From Earliella scabrosa (Eukaryota > Basidiomycota > Agaricomycetes > Polyporales > Polyporaceae): DNA of 64,000 nucleotides. The translations under genes were made by a program, and so were the position numbers. Shown piece after piece: positions 1 through 10,100 of the stretch; position 1 is the stretch's first letter, and each line of letters begins with the position of its first letter. Where the stretch lies: positions 620,001 through 684,000 of the forward strand of contig JABYQQ010000007.1 of assembly GCA_022605405.1 (NCBI GenBank), in the 5' to 3' direction. The notes below the pieces were generated by a model, which saw nothing but the letters and a program-made list of their open reading frames with translations, did not search any database and had not been told where the DNA came from.

Positions 1-548
1 TGCGCAATGGTGGCCGGTCGGAGGAGGCGAGAAGGCGGTGATGTGGAGTACGGTAGCTACGCGTCCAGATTTATGATCAACTGTCGCTTCTTCGTGACGT
101 TTGCGTGTGCTTCTCATTTGTTAAACCACCATAAGATGAGGCTTGGGGTTACCAACGGCTCCGTAGTTCGAAGGAAGTGCCGTCAACGCTGAGCGCTTCG
201 GTATCCGACCAGCTCGGCAAAACCACGTGTGTGGATACCCACACCTAGACGCCCGTCGGGGACGACCTCGTCGACGGCGGCAGACATGTTTTGCTCAACG
301 CACCTCACGTCAAATTGCAGGCCGACCGACACTCGCCCGATGGTTGAGTTCAGTGGCTGGTCTGTGCCAAAGCAGGGCGGAGAGCGACCGGATGTCTTAG
401 TGCTCAGCCTGGGTTGTCTCTGGGCGTGCGAGTCTGGCCCCTTGCCAGCTGGACGAGCAGAGCCGGTGATTCGTACATCTCTCCTCTATCGTCGACCGTC
501 GACCTCTCTAGCTGTACTCTGTTAGCTTCGCTTGAATCTAATACCACG
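1..548. other. window edge, upstream of esterase
   Basis: I see no supportable gene here. Several short frames overlap each other, none with a recognisable motif. The region should hold the promoter of the esterase that follows, and possibly additional 5' exons of it, because the esterase model below starts rather close to its catalytic core. Confidence 0.4.
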
Positions 549-1714
549 ATGCGCCGCTTGCTGGACCGATTGCGAAGACGCGACAAAACACCCCTACCTG
601 CCTCGCGGCCGCCTGAATTACGGACCAACGAAACGACTATCCCGCCCATACCTACCGAACTTTTGGACGATGAGCTCAAGACTTGGGCACGCGAAGCTGA
701 CGTTGGCCTCGAGAGGCCCATCGAGGGGATGTGGTGGGATTGCGATGACCACGACGAAGCCCTTGCCCAGGTGCGAGCGGGAGTCGGGTTCGTGGGGTTG
801 CAGTTTCACGGCGGCGGGTACGTGCTGGGAAGTGCGATGGACGTCCGGTCTGGAATGTCTCGTACGTGTATTCCGTTCGTGTTCCCTTGCGTAGTGTCTA
901 ACAATTAGCACGTATTCACAGGCATCCCTCGCGGCTTGCTAGAGGTACACTGCATGTCTTGCCTGGCCGCATTTGCTGATGTATATCTAGAATGGCGTAT
1001 GCTCGTGTCTACTTGGTGAGTGTATGTCGTTTCTACCAGTTCCGACCTTCATGGTATCCCATAGCCGTCGAGTATTCGCTCATCGACACGCGCGACGAGG
1101 AGGAGAACCGTGCGTTTCCTCTTCAAATTCTCGAAGTCATGTCGGCGTATTATTATTTGGTGCATATCTTGAATGTACCGCCGAAACGCATCATCCTGGT
1201 GGGTGATTCTGCAGGTGGCCATCTTGCCCTCGCTCTGCAGCGTTCTCTACTGCGAAGCACCGCACTCCCTGCACCCGGTGGAATGATATTAATGAGTCCC
1301 TGGTGTGACCTCTCTGTGTATGTCCCACTTGTCCCATCGGTTGCTGCCTTTACTAATTCGTTCATCGACAGCGAGGGTCACAGACCCGCGGTGTCACGTC
1401 TACTAGGACCTCGCAACTCAGAGTCGTTGTCGGACCCGTTCTTCTCGCCATCTCTGCACGTCCCACCGCCACAGTGGCCGCCCACGCTCGTGTATTATGG
1501 CGCAAATGAACGATTTGCAGAATCAATTGCCACCCTGGTCTCCCACTTGAAGGACGGCGGCACCTCAGTCACAGCGTACGCTGCAGAGAACATACCGGAA
1601 CGTTTCAGCCACGACTTCTGGATTCTGGTTAGCGTCGAGAGAGGATGGCCGGAAGAAGTGCGAAAGTCGTGGGTGAGGATGAAGGCGTGGGTGGACGCGC
1701 TGAATACGGAGTAA
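549..1714 (+). CDS. alpha/beta-hydrolase, HSL-type esterase/lipase
   Basis: This is probably a serine esterase of the hormone-sensitive-lipase (Abhydrolase_3) group, hydrolysing small esters. A hand-spliced model closes in frame: exons 549-861, 922-944, 991-1015, 1065-1317 and 1372-1714, giving about 318 aa. Seen in the sequence are the oxyanion-hole motif HGGG (about residue 84), the nucleophile motif GDSAGG, and a C-terminal acid/His pair in GANERF and FSHDF. Splicing restores the family block SRIPRGLLE followed by LAVEY, which supports introns 1-3. The intron at 1318-1371 is 54 nt, so its retention would leave the frame open; that splice is less certain. Fungal relatives are usually longer at the N-terminus, so upstream exons in 1-548 may be missing. 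Substrate is unknown. Confidence 0.8.
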
Positions 1715-1858
1715 CCGCTGGCCCATCAAATCAGACACGTCGAGGAGCGAGGCTAGGTTATACAACATTGGTTACTACGAGCCTATAGTACATTACGGTT
1801 AATCTTGTATGATAACGCGGTGCGTCCCTCCACAGCTGGTAGAGTCGATCTCGCTTAT

Positions 1859-2446
1859 TCATTTGATGATGATATGTGGGATCCTGGTCCACAGTACAGT
1901 TAACTCCAATGAACCGTCCTGAGCAGCAAGAAACACGCACGGCCCCGGTCCCGGATAGTTCACGGTAATGGGCACGTCATACCCAACGTTCAGTCCCCTC
2001 TTGATGACCTCCTCTGAGAACCTCTGCGCGAACGCGAACAGATGGTCAAGCTGCACGACATGCGCCAAGTGCAGGATCCGCTCCCGCGCGAGGTCGACCA
2101 ACGCCTCCTCGACCCACCTCCTGCAGTCCCAGTGCGGGTTCCCCGCGCGTATCCGGCGGGGGTCCGACAAGCGCTCCTCGACGTCGATGAGGTGCCGCTT
2201 GGAAATGGTGCCGACAAAGACGCGGCCGAGCATCGCGGGCGTGCGCACGCACTCGGTCTGGCGGCACTCGAAGGCCCAGTGGCCGTTCTTGTTCGTGACG
2301 TGGAAGCGCGTCGTCGACTTTGCGAACGACATGGGGTCTTCGCGCTTGGGCTCGGGGGCGAGGAGGAGCGCCCAGTGGATCTTGAGCCCTTGGGTAGTCA
2401 CTCGGGTGTCGTCGTACGCTGCGAGATAGAGATGCAGTTTTCCCAT
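1859..2446 (-). CDS. conserved fungal hypothetical protein
   Basis: A single 195-aa frame starts at a good ATG with MGKLHLYLAAYDD. It has the look of a compact soluble fungal family whose members carry a K-I-H-W-A-L-L-L-A-P strand near the N-terminus (here about residues 23-32) and helix-rich C-terminal halves (VEEALVDLARERI, LFAFAQRFSEEV). From memory it resembles the fungus-specific DUF6914-type proteins, but this is recall and not a search. There is no signal peptide or membrane segment. The last 20-30 residues look less conserved and may be intronic or 3' UTR. It converges with the esterase, with about 145 bp between the two stops. Function unknown. Confidence 0.65.
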   Translation of the reverse strand: MGKLHLYLAAYDDTRVTTQGLKIHWALLLAPEPKREDPMSFAKSTTRFHVTNKNGHWAFECRQTECVRTPAMLGRVFVGTISKRHLIDVEERLSDPRRIRAGNPHWDCRRWVEEALVDLARERILHLAHVVQLDHLFAFAQRFSEEVIKRGLNVGYDVPITVNYPGPGPCVFLAAQDGSLELTVLWTRIPHIIIK

Positions 2447-3061
2447 TGCGGTTGCTGTGTTGGTGAGAAGACGACGTGCGTGTGTGAGTGAGTGGGTCTC
2501 GGCTGAAGGCTTGGTTGGGTGGGTGCGACGGTCAGTCCGGATACTTCCTCTTCAGATGTGTGTCACGATGAGCTCACCTATGGATGCCGACGTGCAGATG
2601 ATGCTGTCGAGACACGGAGGTCACGAAACCGACCGTGATTCTCTTATAGCCTAGGACCTGCCTTTGTTGCCGCCCGGCTGGGGACGCCTTTGCGTTTGCG
2701 CTTTGTCCATGTCGCTTAATGATCCCTCGTGGCCACGTTGTGTGGCTCTTCATCCATTCTCTTCTGCTTGCTGATCTTCGTTCGTTTGCTTGCCAGTGGA
2801 GGCGAGCCAGTATCTCGAGGCTTCCTTACTCTCAGTGAGAACGGTGTTCCGGGGCTAGGGACGTTCTCGCCATGTCAAATGGCGGGTAGATTAGGGAGAC
2901 TCTGGGGTTTGATCATCTGGAGGGTGTCTTGCCCCTTGAACATTCTCGCTCAATGGTACTCCAGTCTGGAGCTACGCCGTTCGCGTGTTCGTTGATTCAG
3001 ATTAGCGTCAACTTCATGTATTGATTATCGTCATATGTTTGCAGCGGAACCAGTTGGGAAT
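2447..3061. other. intergenic
   Basis: Upstream region of the minus-strand hypothetical gene, running to the tRNA-Ala gene. No coding frame with recognisable content was seen. Confidence 0.5.
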
Positions 3062-3133
3062 GGGCACTTGGCACAGTGGTAGCGCGCACGCTTCGCATGC
3101 GTGAGGTCGAGGGTTCGACTCCCTCAGTGTCCA
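3062..3133 (+). tRNA. tRNA-Ala (anticodon CGC)
   Basis: A 72-nt cloverleaf. The acceptor arm GGGCACT pairs with AGTGTCC and includes the G3:U70 pair that is the alanine identity element; the discriminator is A. The D-arm region contains GTGGTAG, the anticodon stem CACGC/GCGTG encloses the loop TTCGCAT with anticodon CGC at 3094-3096, and the T-arm has GGTTCGACTCC (box B). The gene is intronless and decodes GCG. Its body is nearly identical to the second tRNA-Ala at 6.0 kb. Confidence 0.96.
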
Positions 3134-3269
3134 CATTCAAGTATTGAGATCGACATTTTTGATTGCTAGAGGTGACGTTCTGCACGTTCAAGCTTCAAGT
3201 TTCGCATTCCACCGAAGGAGTGGGTCGCCATCAGTACTGTGCATATTGCATCGACTACGGAAACAGGTA

Positions 3270-5703
3270 CTACAGCATTCCCTTCAACGTTGGGATGAAC
3301 AAACTGTTCCAACACTTGAATCCGACGTCCGAGCTGACCTATTAATGATACGAGCGCACCATTAGGACGTACCCGGACCACCAAAACGAACGTGATGTAT
3401 ACGTACCGTAGTGGAGTTGCACATCACTCGGACAGGAGAATGGGTGACAGTAGTGGCGACGATATGTCTTGCGACGATGTTCTGCGCTATTGATCCAAGG
3501 GGAGGGACAGGCGTGAGCAGGTAGGACGAAGGCACAAACATGGCCGAGACCGTACCAGTCTTTGGGTACAAGTCGAATATGATGACTTCCTTGCCTGTTG
3601 CGCCGGGCACAGCGTACCTGACATTCAGCATCGTCAAATGAATTGCTGAACTCGATGAGTGACAGTCCTAGGTGCTCACCAGCACGGGTCGCTCACGCAA
3701 GAGCCCTCGACGTATCCGGGTGTGCTACAGACAGGAACGGGTTGCACGTGAGAACGGCAGCCTACAAGGTAAGTCGAGGTGAAAAGACTGACTCCAAGAT
3801 CGTGCCCACGAAGTTCTCGAACCGGAAGTCTTGGATCATGGTGTTGTTCGTGCTCGAAGTGTTAGGTCGAGGGCCAATCTGATCCAAGAATGACGCGGTC
3901 GTGTCAGATCAGACGACTTCATGGAGACCCAGAGTGAGACACCTACTCCTTGGTCCCAGTAGCTGATGACGTACGATGACAGGTGAGTCAGGATTGACTC
4001 GTCAAGGAACACTCGAAGGGAACTCACTTCTGCGTCACGTAGATCTGGAGCAGTATATAGTCAGCAATGAGATTAGCGGGTACGGCCAAGCGTTACATAC
4101 CGGGAAAGGGACGTTCTGGAAAGCGATGTTCTTCCACGTCACGCTATGGCGGAGAGGATCAGCTGGGATCTCTGTGATGACTATGGGCACTCACTTGCGC
4201 GCAAGTCCATTCCCGCCAGTCCAGCTCTTGAATCGTGCACCGTACAGGCTGTTTTTCTACCTCGCACACCATGATATCGTCAAGTGTCCGACAACGATGA
4301 TACACCGGTACTCACCATAACGACATTTTCAATGCTGCGATCCAGGATGGTCAGTCAGCAGCTGCAGGATATGTAGGATATTTGCAAAGTCGATATGCCT
4401 ACATACAGGACATTCTGGACGTCCGCGACGGCGCCGCCCTTGCCAAGCGAACCAATTGAGAGGCCGTGTCCTCCTGCACAAAAGCTATTCCTATAGCTTG
4501 CGGAATAAGATCATAGCTAGGACGAACGTCAGAGTGCTGACATACCTGAAATGAATGTTCCTTGCGCCGCTGCCGACGGTCAGACAGTCGTCGCCGTTCT
4601 CGATGTGGTTGTTCTCAAAGAGCAGGTCAGTTCCACCCGCGGAGAACCCTGCGTCACATCAGGCAGTGTGGTACGACCGCGCAACGACGCACTTACCGTC
4701 GCTGGATGGACGCGATTACTATCAAATTAGCACAGTAATACCGCTCGGACGATGAGCCAGATGACACGTACGTGTTGAACGGGAAAGACTAGCACAAACA
4801 TAAGGAACGTGCTCTGACGCACTTGAAAATGCTGTGACTCACTCCTGTATCCGATACCGCCAGAATCTTGTTGTTGAATGCGTGAAGGTTCTTCGAGCCA
4901 CTTGTGGAGAAGCTCCAGGCAATGGGCTGCGGAATGCGACGTGAATTATCGGGCCCTGAGACTTGCGGCCGAACGTGCCTTCCACAACTTCATGTCACGA
5001 ATTACACCGTTTGTGATACTCTTGAAGGCCCACCCATGCGGACGATTAACCTGTTGCATCGCGTCCCACCACTGCAGTGCATGGGCATACGCGTGAAATT
5101 CGTCTGCATAGAATGTGAGCGTTCTGAAGTCTTACCGCCTGGCCATGGGCATCGACCCAGCCCCACTGAGGGTCCGTAGAACCGCGCAGCGTGACGTTGT
5201 TTCCACCGGTGAACGTGAACCTATGCAGTACTTGTGACTGGCGCAACGGCATGTTCAAGGATTCAGGACTAACCAACTGCCAGGGAAGCTCTAACAAGCG
5301 GGGTGCGTCAGTAGGTATGTCAATATTGTCGAGGACATGCGAGACTGAATGCGCACCGATGATCCAACGATATCTGTCGCGTGGTACGCCAGTTGGTGAG
5401 TAGGCTGATTCGCTGCTGAGTGCACATACTCTGAACAGTAGGGATGTCGTCCGGCAGACTAAGGTTGCCTTCTATGCGCACTTCCACATTGTTCAAGACG
5501 GGGAAATTGATGGGCGTGGAGATGTTGTATTTGACGCCTTTAGCGAACAGGATCGTCGCATTGTTAGAGAGACTTCCGGTCGCGAGTGCTGCAATCAGTG
5601 CAAGGGTGTCATCCGAGTCGTCCGCGTGAGGTACGGTGAACGTTGTCCAAGCCGCAGCGCATGAAGCCAAGAGTAGGAGGAGTCCAAAAGGGGCCATGGC
5701 CAT
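3270..5703 (-). CDS. secreted glycoside hydrolase family 28 (pectinolytic)
   Basis: A GH28 right-handed beta-helix enzyme acting on pectin (polygalacturonase or related exo-enzyme), secreted to degrade plant cell wall. It starts at 5703 or 5697 (MAMAPF, signal peptide to about residue 18) and ends at TAG 3270-3272 after FIPTLKGML. At least 15 exons can be traced by family motifs: VPHADDSDDTLALIAAL and VEIRIEGNL-like strands in exon 1, then NIVGSS, SFPGSW, FTFTGGNNVTLRG, WWDAMQQVNRP, VIRDMKLWK, KNLHAFNNKILAVSDTG, NTDG (split), GFSAGG, ENGDDCLTVGSGA, GGHGLSIGSLG, ARFKSWTGG, IYVTQNYWDQG and EVIIFDLYP. Catalytic motifs NTD, GDD and GHG are present; the usual RIK is RFK. Two exons are only 17 nt (4772-4788) and 5 nt (4697-4701). 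Exact product specificity is not assignable from sequence. Confidence 0.88.
4697..4701 (-). other. 5-nt microexon of the GH28 gene
   Basis: The minus strand reads an acceptor ending CCAG, then the five bases CGACG, then a donor GTAAGT. Joined to the preceding 17-nt exon (ending ...TTCAACAC) and the following exon (GGTTCTCC...), it gives Asn-Thr-Asp-Gly-Phe-Ser, restoring the catalytic NTDG motif in frame. Without this microexon the frame and the catalytic Asp are lost. Confidence 0.8.
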
Positions 5704-6022
5704 GACCGTTGACGAGAAGGGCGATCCGCGAGTGGTGGCTTATAGGTCGTCACCTCAGACCATGGAACTCGCCATGGAGATGTATTATATTTAGTAGCAC
5801 AATTGACCGCACGGCCGGTCCTGCGCGTTGAGAGAAGTCAGGATCAGGTGAGCGTGCAGTCATGTCGACGCGTGCGCAGCATGTGAGCTAACGATGACCA
5901 GACGACGGACAGATGACGAGGTCATGGACAGGCAAATTCGCCAGCCGGGGCGGGGCGTTAAGTAGCCCGGTCCGATTCAGACTGGATTGATTTGTAAATA
6001 AATAGATGTTACCATTTTATGC
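5704..6022. promoter_or_regulatory. GH28 upstream region
   Basis: About 320 bp between the GH28 start and the second tRNA gene. It is expected to contain the GH28 promoter, read toward the left. No specific operator could be identified. Confidence 0.3.
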
Positions 6023-6106
6023 GGGCGTTTGGCACAGTGGTAGCGCGCACGCTTTGCATTTCGCTGAGGTTGCGTGAGGTCGAGGGTTCAAACCCCTCAA
6101 CGTCCA
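6023..6106 (+). tRNA. tRNA-Ala (anticodon TGC) with 12-nt intron
   Basis: Acceptor GGGCGTT pairs with AACGTCC, again with G3:U70 and discriminator A. The anticodon loop is TTTGCA then T, with anticodon TGC at 6055-6057. It is interrupted after position 37 by a 12-nt intron (6059-6070), the canonical location for eukaryotic tRNA introns. The T-arm contains GGTTCAAACCC. Exonic length is 72 nt, matching the CGC isoacceptor 3 kb upstream, with which it shares the D-arm and anticodon stem. It reads GCA codons. Confidence 0.94.
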
Positions 6107-6829
6107 TTTTGCGAGGAGTCCGGCGATTCAATCAATCATTGCGGAGCATTTTGCCTGCCATAGACGTCAGTCCATAGTTCGATCAAATGTTCTTGGGTGT
6201 GCAGTGACCTCATGGACTCGTATTATACTTGGTGTGGCGGAGATGGGGACAGATTCATAAGCTGTGGCTTTCTCCGCCCAGGCATAGTACGTGTTGTCCT
6301 GATCACTAACAGTCCCAGATGATAACCAACAGCACTGTCTTGAATGATTTTGCGGAGTTGAGGCAGCCGAGTGGGTGATGTAGACACTTCGGGTACCAAG
6401 TGACTCGGAGTATCCCAGGGTGAGACATATCTGATGTCATGTAGTCATTGATCTGTTCGATACTAGTACGAGTAAAAACGGCCATCATACAAACATACAC
6501 AAAAAACGCAGCAGCAGTTCATTAGCTTGTTCTGCACCTACGCCATGAAGTAACTGGGGATAGAGCGTTTTCGCATTAGGAACGCAGTTGCACGAAAGCG
6601 CCCGATCGTGATCAACGGATCCGTATGGGATGCGTATCGCCAAAGATTCTGATTACCGTAACTGAGTTCTATCAGAACTCGCGCACCCTCAGTATATGTA
6701 TACAGGAGCTGTCAGAGGAAGGCACTCTTAGCCTCGAATCCTCCCGTGTCCTTCGTACGTGTGCATTTATATCCCTTCTACAAGGGTTGATGTAGTCACT
6801 CGGTTCTAAACGGCTAATATCAGATAAAG
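6107..6829. other. intergenic, promoter side of first family member
   Basis: No coding frame of note. Contains the upstream region of the plus-strand membrane-protein gene that starts at 6830. Confidence 0.4.
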
Positions 6830-8340
6830 ATGTCATCGGCACCTCAACTCGTTTTCTTCCCATTGCTGTTACTTGCAATTGGATTCGACACGCTCCACAC
6901 CGCGGCCGCTCCTTCGAATCGCACAATAGACGACACGCATGGAGATTCTATCACAGGCCTTCGTCCCATGTATCTTCCCCCCTCACCCGTACTATGGAAC
7001 CTGGGCAACGCATCCTCAGGATCTCCTGTCACTGCTCCATTAATCGATGCAGGCCAAGTAGAGGGAGGAACATGGCACGACGCGACATGTGGTCCTGGGA
7101 GTGCGATTCCAGAGATCGTGCTTACCTTCAACGGCACAGCGGTGTATGTTTACTATATCATCCTAGACTTCGACGCCAACCTCAGTCGCCGTATATTTGG
7201 CGCCCCCTTCACCACCTACACTAGCCTTGCATTCTACCTAGACAACGTTGATGTGGGACGCTACCGCCACGGCCCCGAGTCGAAGAGTGTTGATCAGGTA
7301 TACGTCCTATACCGCGTTCCTGTCTATGTCAACCCAAGTCTTGTCGACGGGCCACACACTCTACGCATCACAGCAAACGGGAGTGAGTTTAACACCATCT
7401 CCCTGTTTGACTATGCGGAGTACACGTCCAGTGACTCTCCACCTGATATACCATCCACTCAAACACAAAATCCCACGACCACTCCCCTCGATGCTGACAC
7501 TGCACAATCAGTAGCTTCAAGTTCAAGTTCGCGCCGCGGCTCTACATCTCCTCGATACCATGAACAATCCTCGATCTCCGAATCTTCACTTCCGAGCTTC
7601 CTGTCATCGTCGACATTGACACCAGTGTCTTCCCCTCGGTTCTTCCCCTCATCATCCAGCAGTGTTCAGCTCCCGCTCTCAGGGTCATCACCGCCTATCT
7701 CGAAGTCGACATCTTCCCCAACCTCAATGCACCGGGACATCAATGCGCGACAGGTTGTTGCTATTGTTGTGACACTGGCTTTTCTTGTAGCTTTCGTTGT
7801 TGCGTTTTGGATATTACGGCGACGTAGAGCAGTGATAAGCCAAAGACGCAGATTGGACCCGGACAATTCCAGCCCAGATCTCTCCACGGAGTTCAAGGAC
7901 ATGACAGCCTCTGTTCTCGAAGCTCGGCGCTGCTATTCGCCTACCCGCCCTGAGTCTCTATCACGATTGGCGATCAATCCAGAGGACTCGATGTCCAATC
8001 GATCTCGCTTTCAAGTTTCTGCCACTCTTCCCGGTGAGTGTGCTTGCAACTTACGGGAATCCACGTGTTGTCTAACATGCGGGTCACGTCTGTAGCGCCG
8101 CCTACTCCCGGGCCACTGAAACCGTCTTCATCATCGGTTGCGGTGTCACCATTACCACCTAGTGCCGTCCTGTCGGGGATAAACTCTAGTAGCTCGCCTG
8201 CCGCTGCCGCAGAATCGCAAGACGAAATTTCCAGGCTCCGAAGCCAAGTTGCGGCGTTGACCGCACAGCTCATCTCTGCTGCACACCCCGTGTCGCCCTC
8301 CGAGCCGCTTCCACCGTACGAGGAGGCCCGAAGTTGTTGA
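6830..8340 (+). CDS. membrane protein, NRTIDD family, distal member
   Basis: A 482-aa type I membrane protein: exons 6830-8033 and 8096-8340, phase-1 intron. Signal peptide to about residue 28; the mature start is NRTIDD (N-glycosylation sequon). The extracellular domain (about 30-205) has GTWHDAT, FNGTAVYVYY, a beta-strand AFYLDN, VPVYVNPSL and ISLFDYAEYT. A Ser/Pro-rich linker follows, then one membrane helix (about 308-330) with RRRRA after it. The tail holds a coiled coil (ISRLRSQVAALTAQL) and ends LPPYEEARSC, an LPxY motif. Odd points: the CxxC pair of all other members with this domain is Ser-Ser-Gly-Ser here, and it lies 20 kb from the array in the opposite direction. The extracellular domain is closest to the members at 28.8 and 46.5 kb, but its tail is of the PY type those two lack. 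Function unknown. Confidence 0.9.
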
Positions 8341-10100
8341 CCGCCGAGGTATAGTGTGTAGTCAAGATGAATGTAGATGATTCTGACACGAACGCTAGGC
8401 CCTGAAATCGTCACATTGCCCCCATCATACGGTGGGCGGATAGTCACAGGATGAGATTCGCAAAGCGCACCTTCTGTTCAGCATCATGCCTTGCTTCCGG
8501 CTACTAGTCAAGGTAGTGACGAAATCCTGAACTTGAGGGTTCAGGGTTCAGTTAGGGATGTTTTGCATGCAAGTTCACTTACCCCCACAATGCGCATGCT
8601 TCTTTACCGCGAACACCATTCTACCTTGTCTGGACATACATATCGTCGTTCATCCGAGTCTACGCTTCTGTACCTCAGCCCAACCTAGACACTACGCAAA
8701 AGACCTGTCCACTGCGACCACGCCCTCGATAGGTGGAGCGTTTACGAGCACTTACTAGCGTTCCTGTACCGCTCCTGGCTCATAGTGATCACTCCAGGCG
8801 GTCACCACCTCCCCCATCCTTCCATCGAGGCTCAATCTGTGGCAAATGACATGACCTCTATAGGTATCTCCCCCGCGCTGCACCCAACTTACCATCTGAC
8901 CAATGTGTGGCTTGAATTTCGAATCGTTTTCAGTAGCGTTGGAACATCAGACACTGGATCAAATACATATATGCTTATGGTTCCTGTCGGGGAAAAGTCC
9001 GGGCTCTCGGTGTGGAGTTGCCAACAACAAAGAACGTCGAATCACGACGCGCTGAGGCGATTTTCACTTAGACTGCTAGCGTCTGCGGTTGCTGAGTCTT
9101 GGGCACATGCAGTCGCAATCTGTACCGTCGGAACCAAAGACCGTGACAGTGCGTGAGGTACTTCATACGGACGAGGATACCATACTCACCTGCTTGGAGT
9201 TCAAACCATGTCCAGGGCTGAGACGAACGGCACTGCACCATAATCACGATGGTTGGCCTCACGCTATTGCCCTAGGTCAATAACAAGTCAATTGCCCCAC
9301 GTACGCCAGTCGCGCGACCTTCTCCGCAAGTGACGTCGCGCCCCGGCATTCTACTCGTATGCGCTCTATGCTGAGGATGAGCTTCGCCGCTCCTTGAGAA
9401 GACAGAAGCCATAGCGCACCGACTGAATGATCGCCTCGCGGCGTGGGACAGCATATTCCGTCCATCTTGTGCTCGGACCGACAAAGGCTGTGCCAGGGGT
9501 GGGGCCGCTCCAGCACGTCGTACATACCAATCCACAATTGAACAAAGCCTTGGTGCTCGTGCAAATCTTGCGGTCGGGGTCGAAGCATAGAAGGGCGACA
9601 CAGGTAGCCACTTGATCCACCCGAAGAGCCCCGCCACCAAGTTCGATTGTCACTAACCTCCCATGCTATCGGCGGCACCATGGACGCTCTCATAAAGCAG
9701 AGCCACTTCCCAGCACTACTCGCGGGCGAAATCTTCTCCCGTTGTCGCAAGTCGCAAAAAGACGAACATCCTGTACATGTAAACGCCGTTAGCCAAACAC
9801 GGACGGGCGACCTCATCGATGAACGAACACTCACGGCAGCGCCCCGTTCACACCCGCGTGCTAAGTTTCCACCGTGGGTGACGGCAGACGCAGCCTTTGC
9901 AGCATCTCTGATGCCGCGCCTGGCTCGGAACGAGGCTTCGCTCTCAACCTTGTCCAGGCCAGGAACGGCGACGGTGAGGCCGCCACCGTCGGCATCCCAC
10001 GGAAGCGGTATTCCGCTTCCAAGCCCGTGTGCGCACCGAACAGATTCGGCCGTTGGCGGGCAAAACACGAGTAGAAGACGGTAAGACCTCTCTCTTGATG
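8341..10100. other. unresolved region with weak coding-like patches
   Basis: No gene is supported. On the minus strand a possible splice (donor GTATGT near 9510, acceptor CACAG near 9490) would join QGFVQLWI to a patch around 9370-9490 reading RWTEYAVPRREAIIQSV, and another patch near 9230 reads SSQPWTWFELQAG before a GTGAGT donor. These could be exons of a diverged multi-exon gene, but I could not build a consistent model or name a family. Confidence 0.25.

Noticed and set aside
9277..10068. 263-codon minus-strand frame, possible enzyme
   Set aside because: Fragments look protein-like in different frames and suggest splicing, but no family could be identified and the single long frame itself lacks consistent features.
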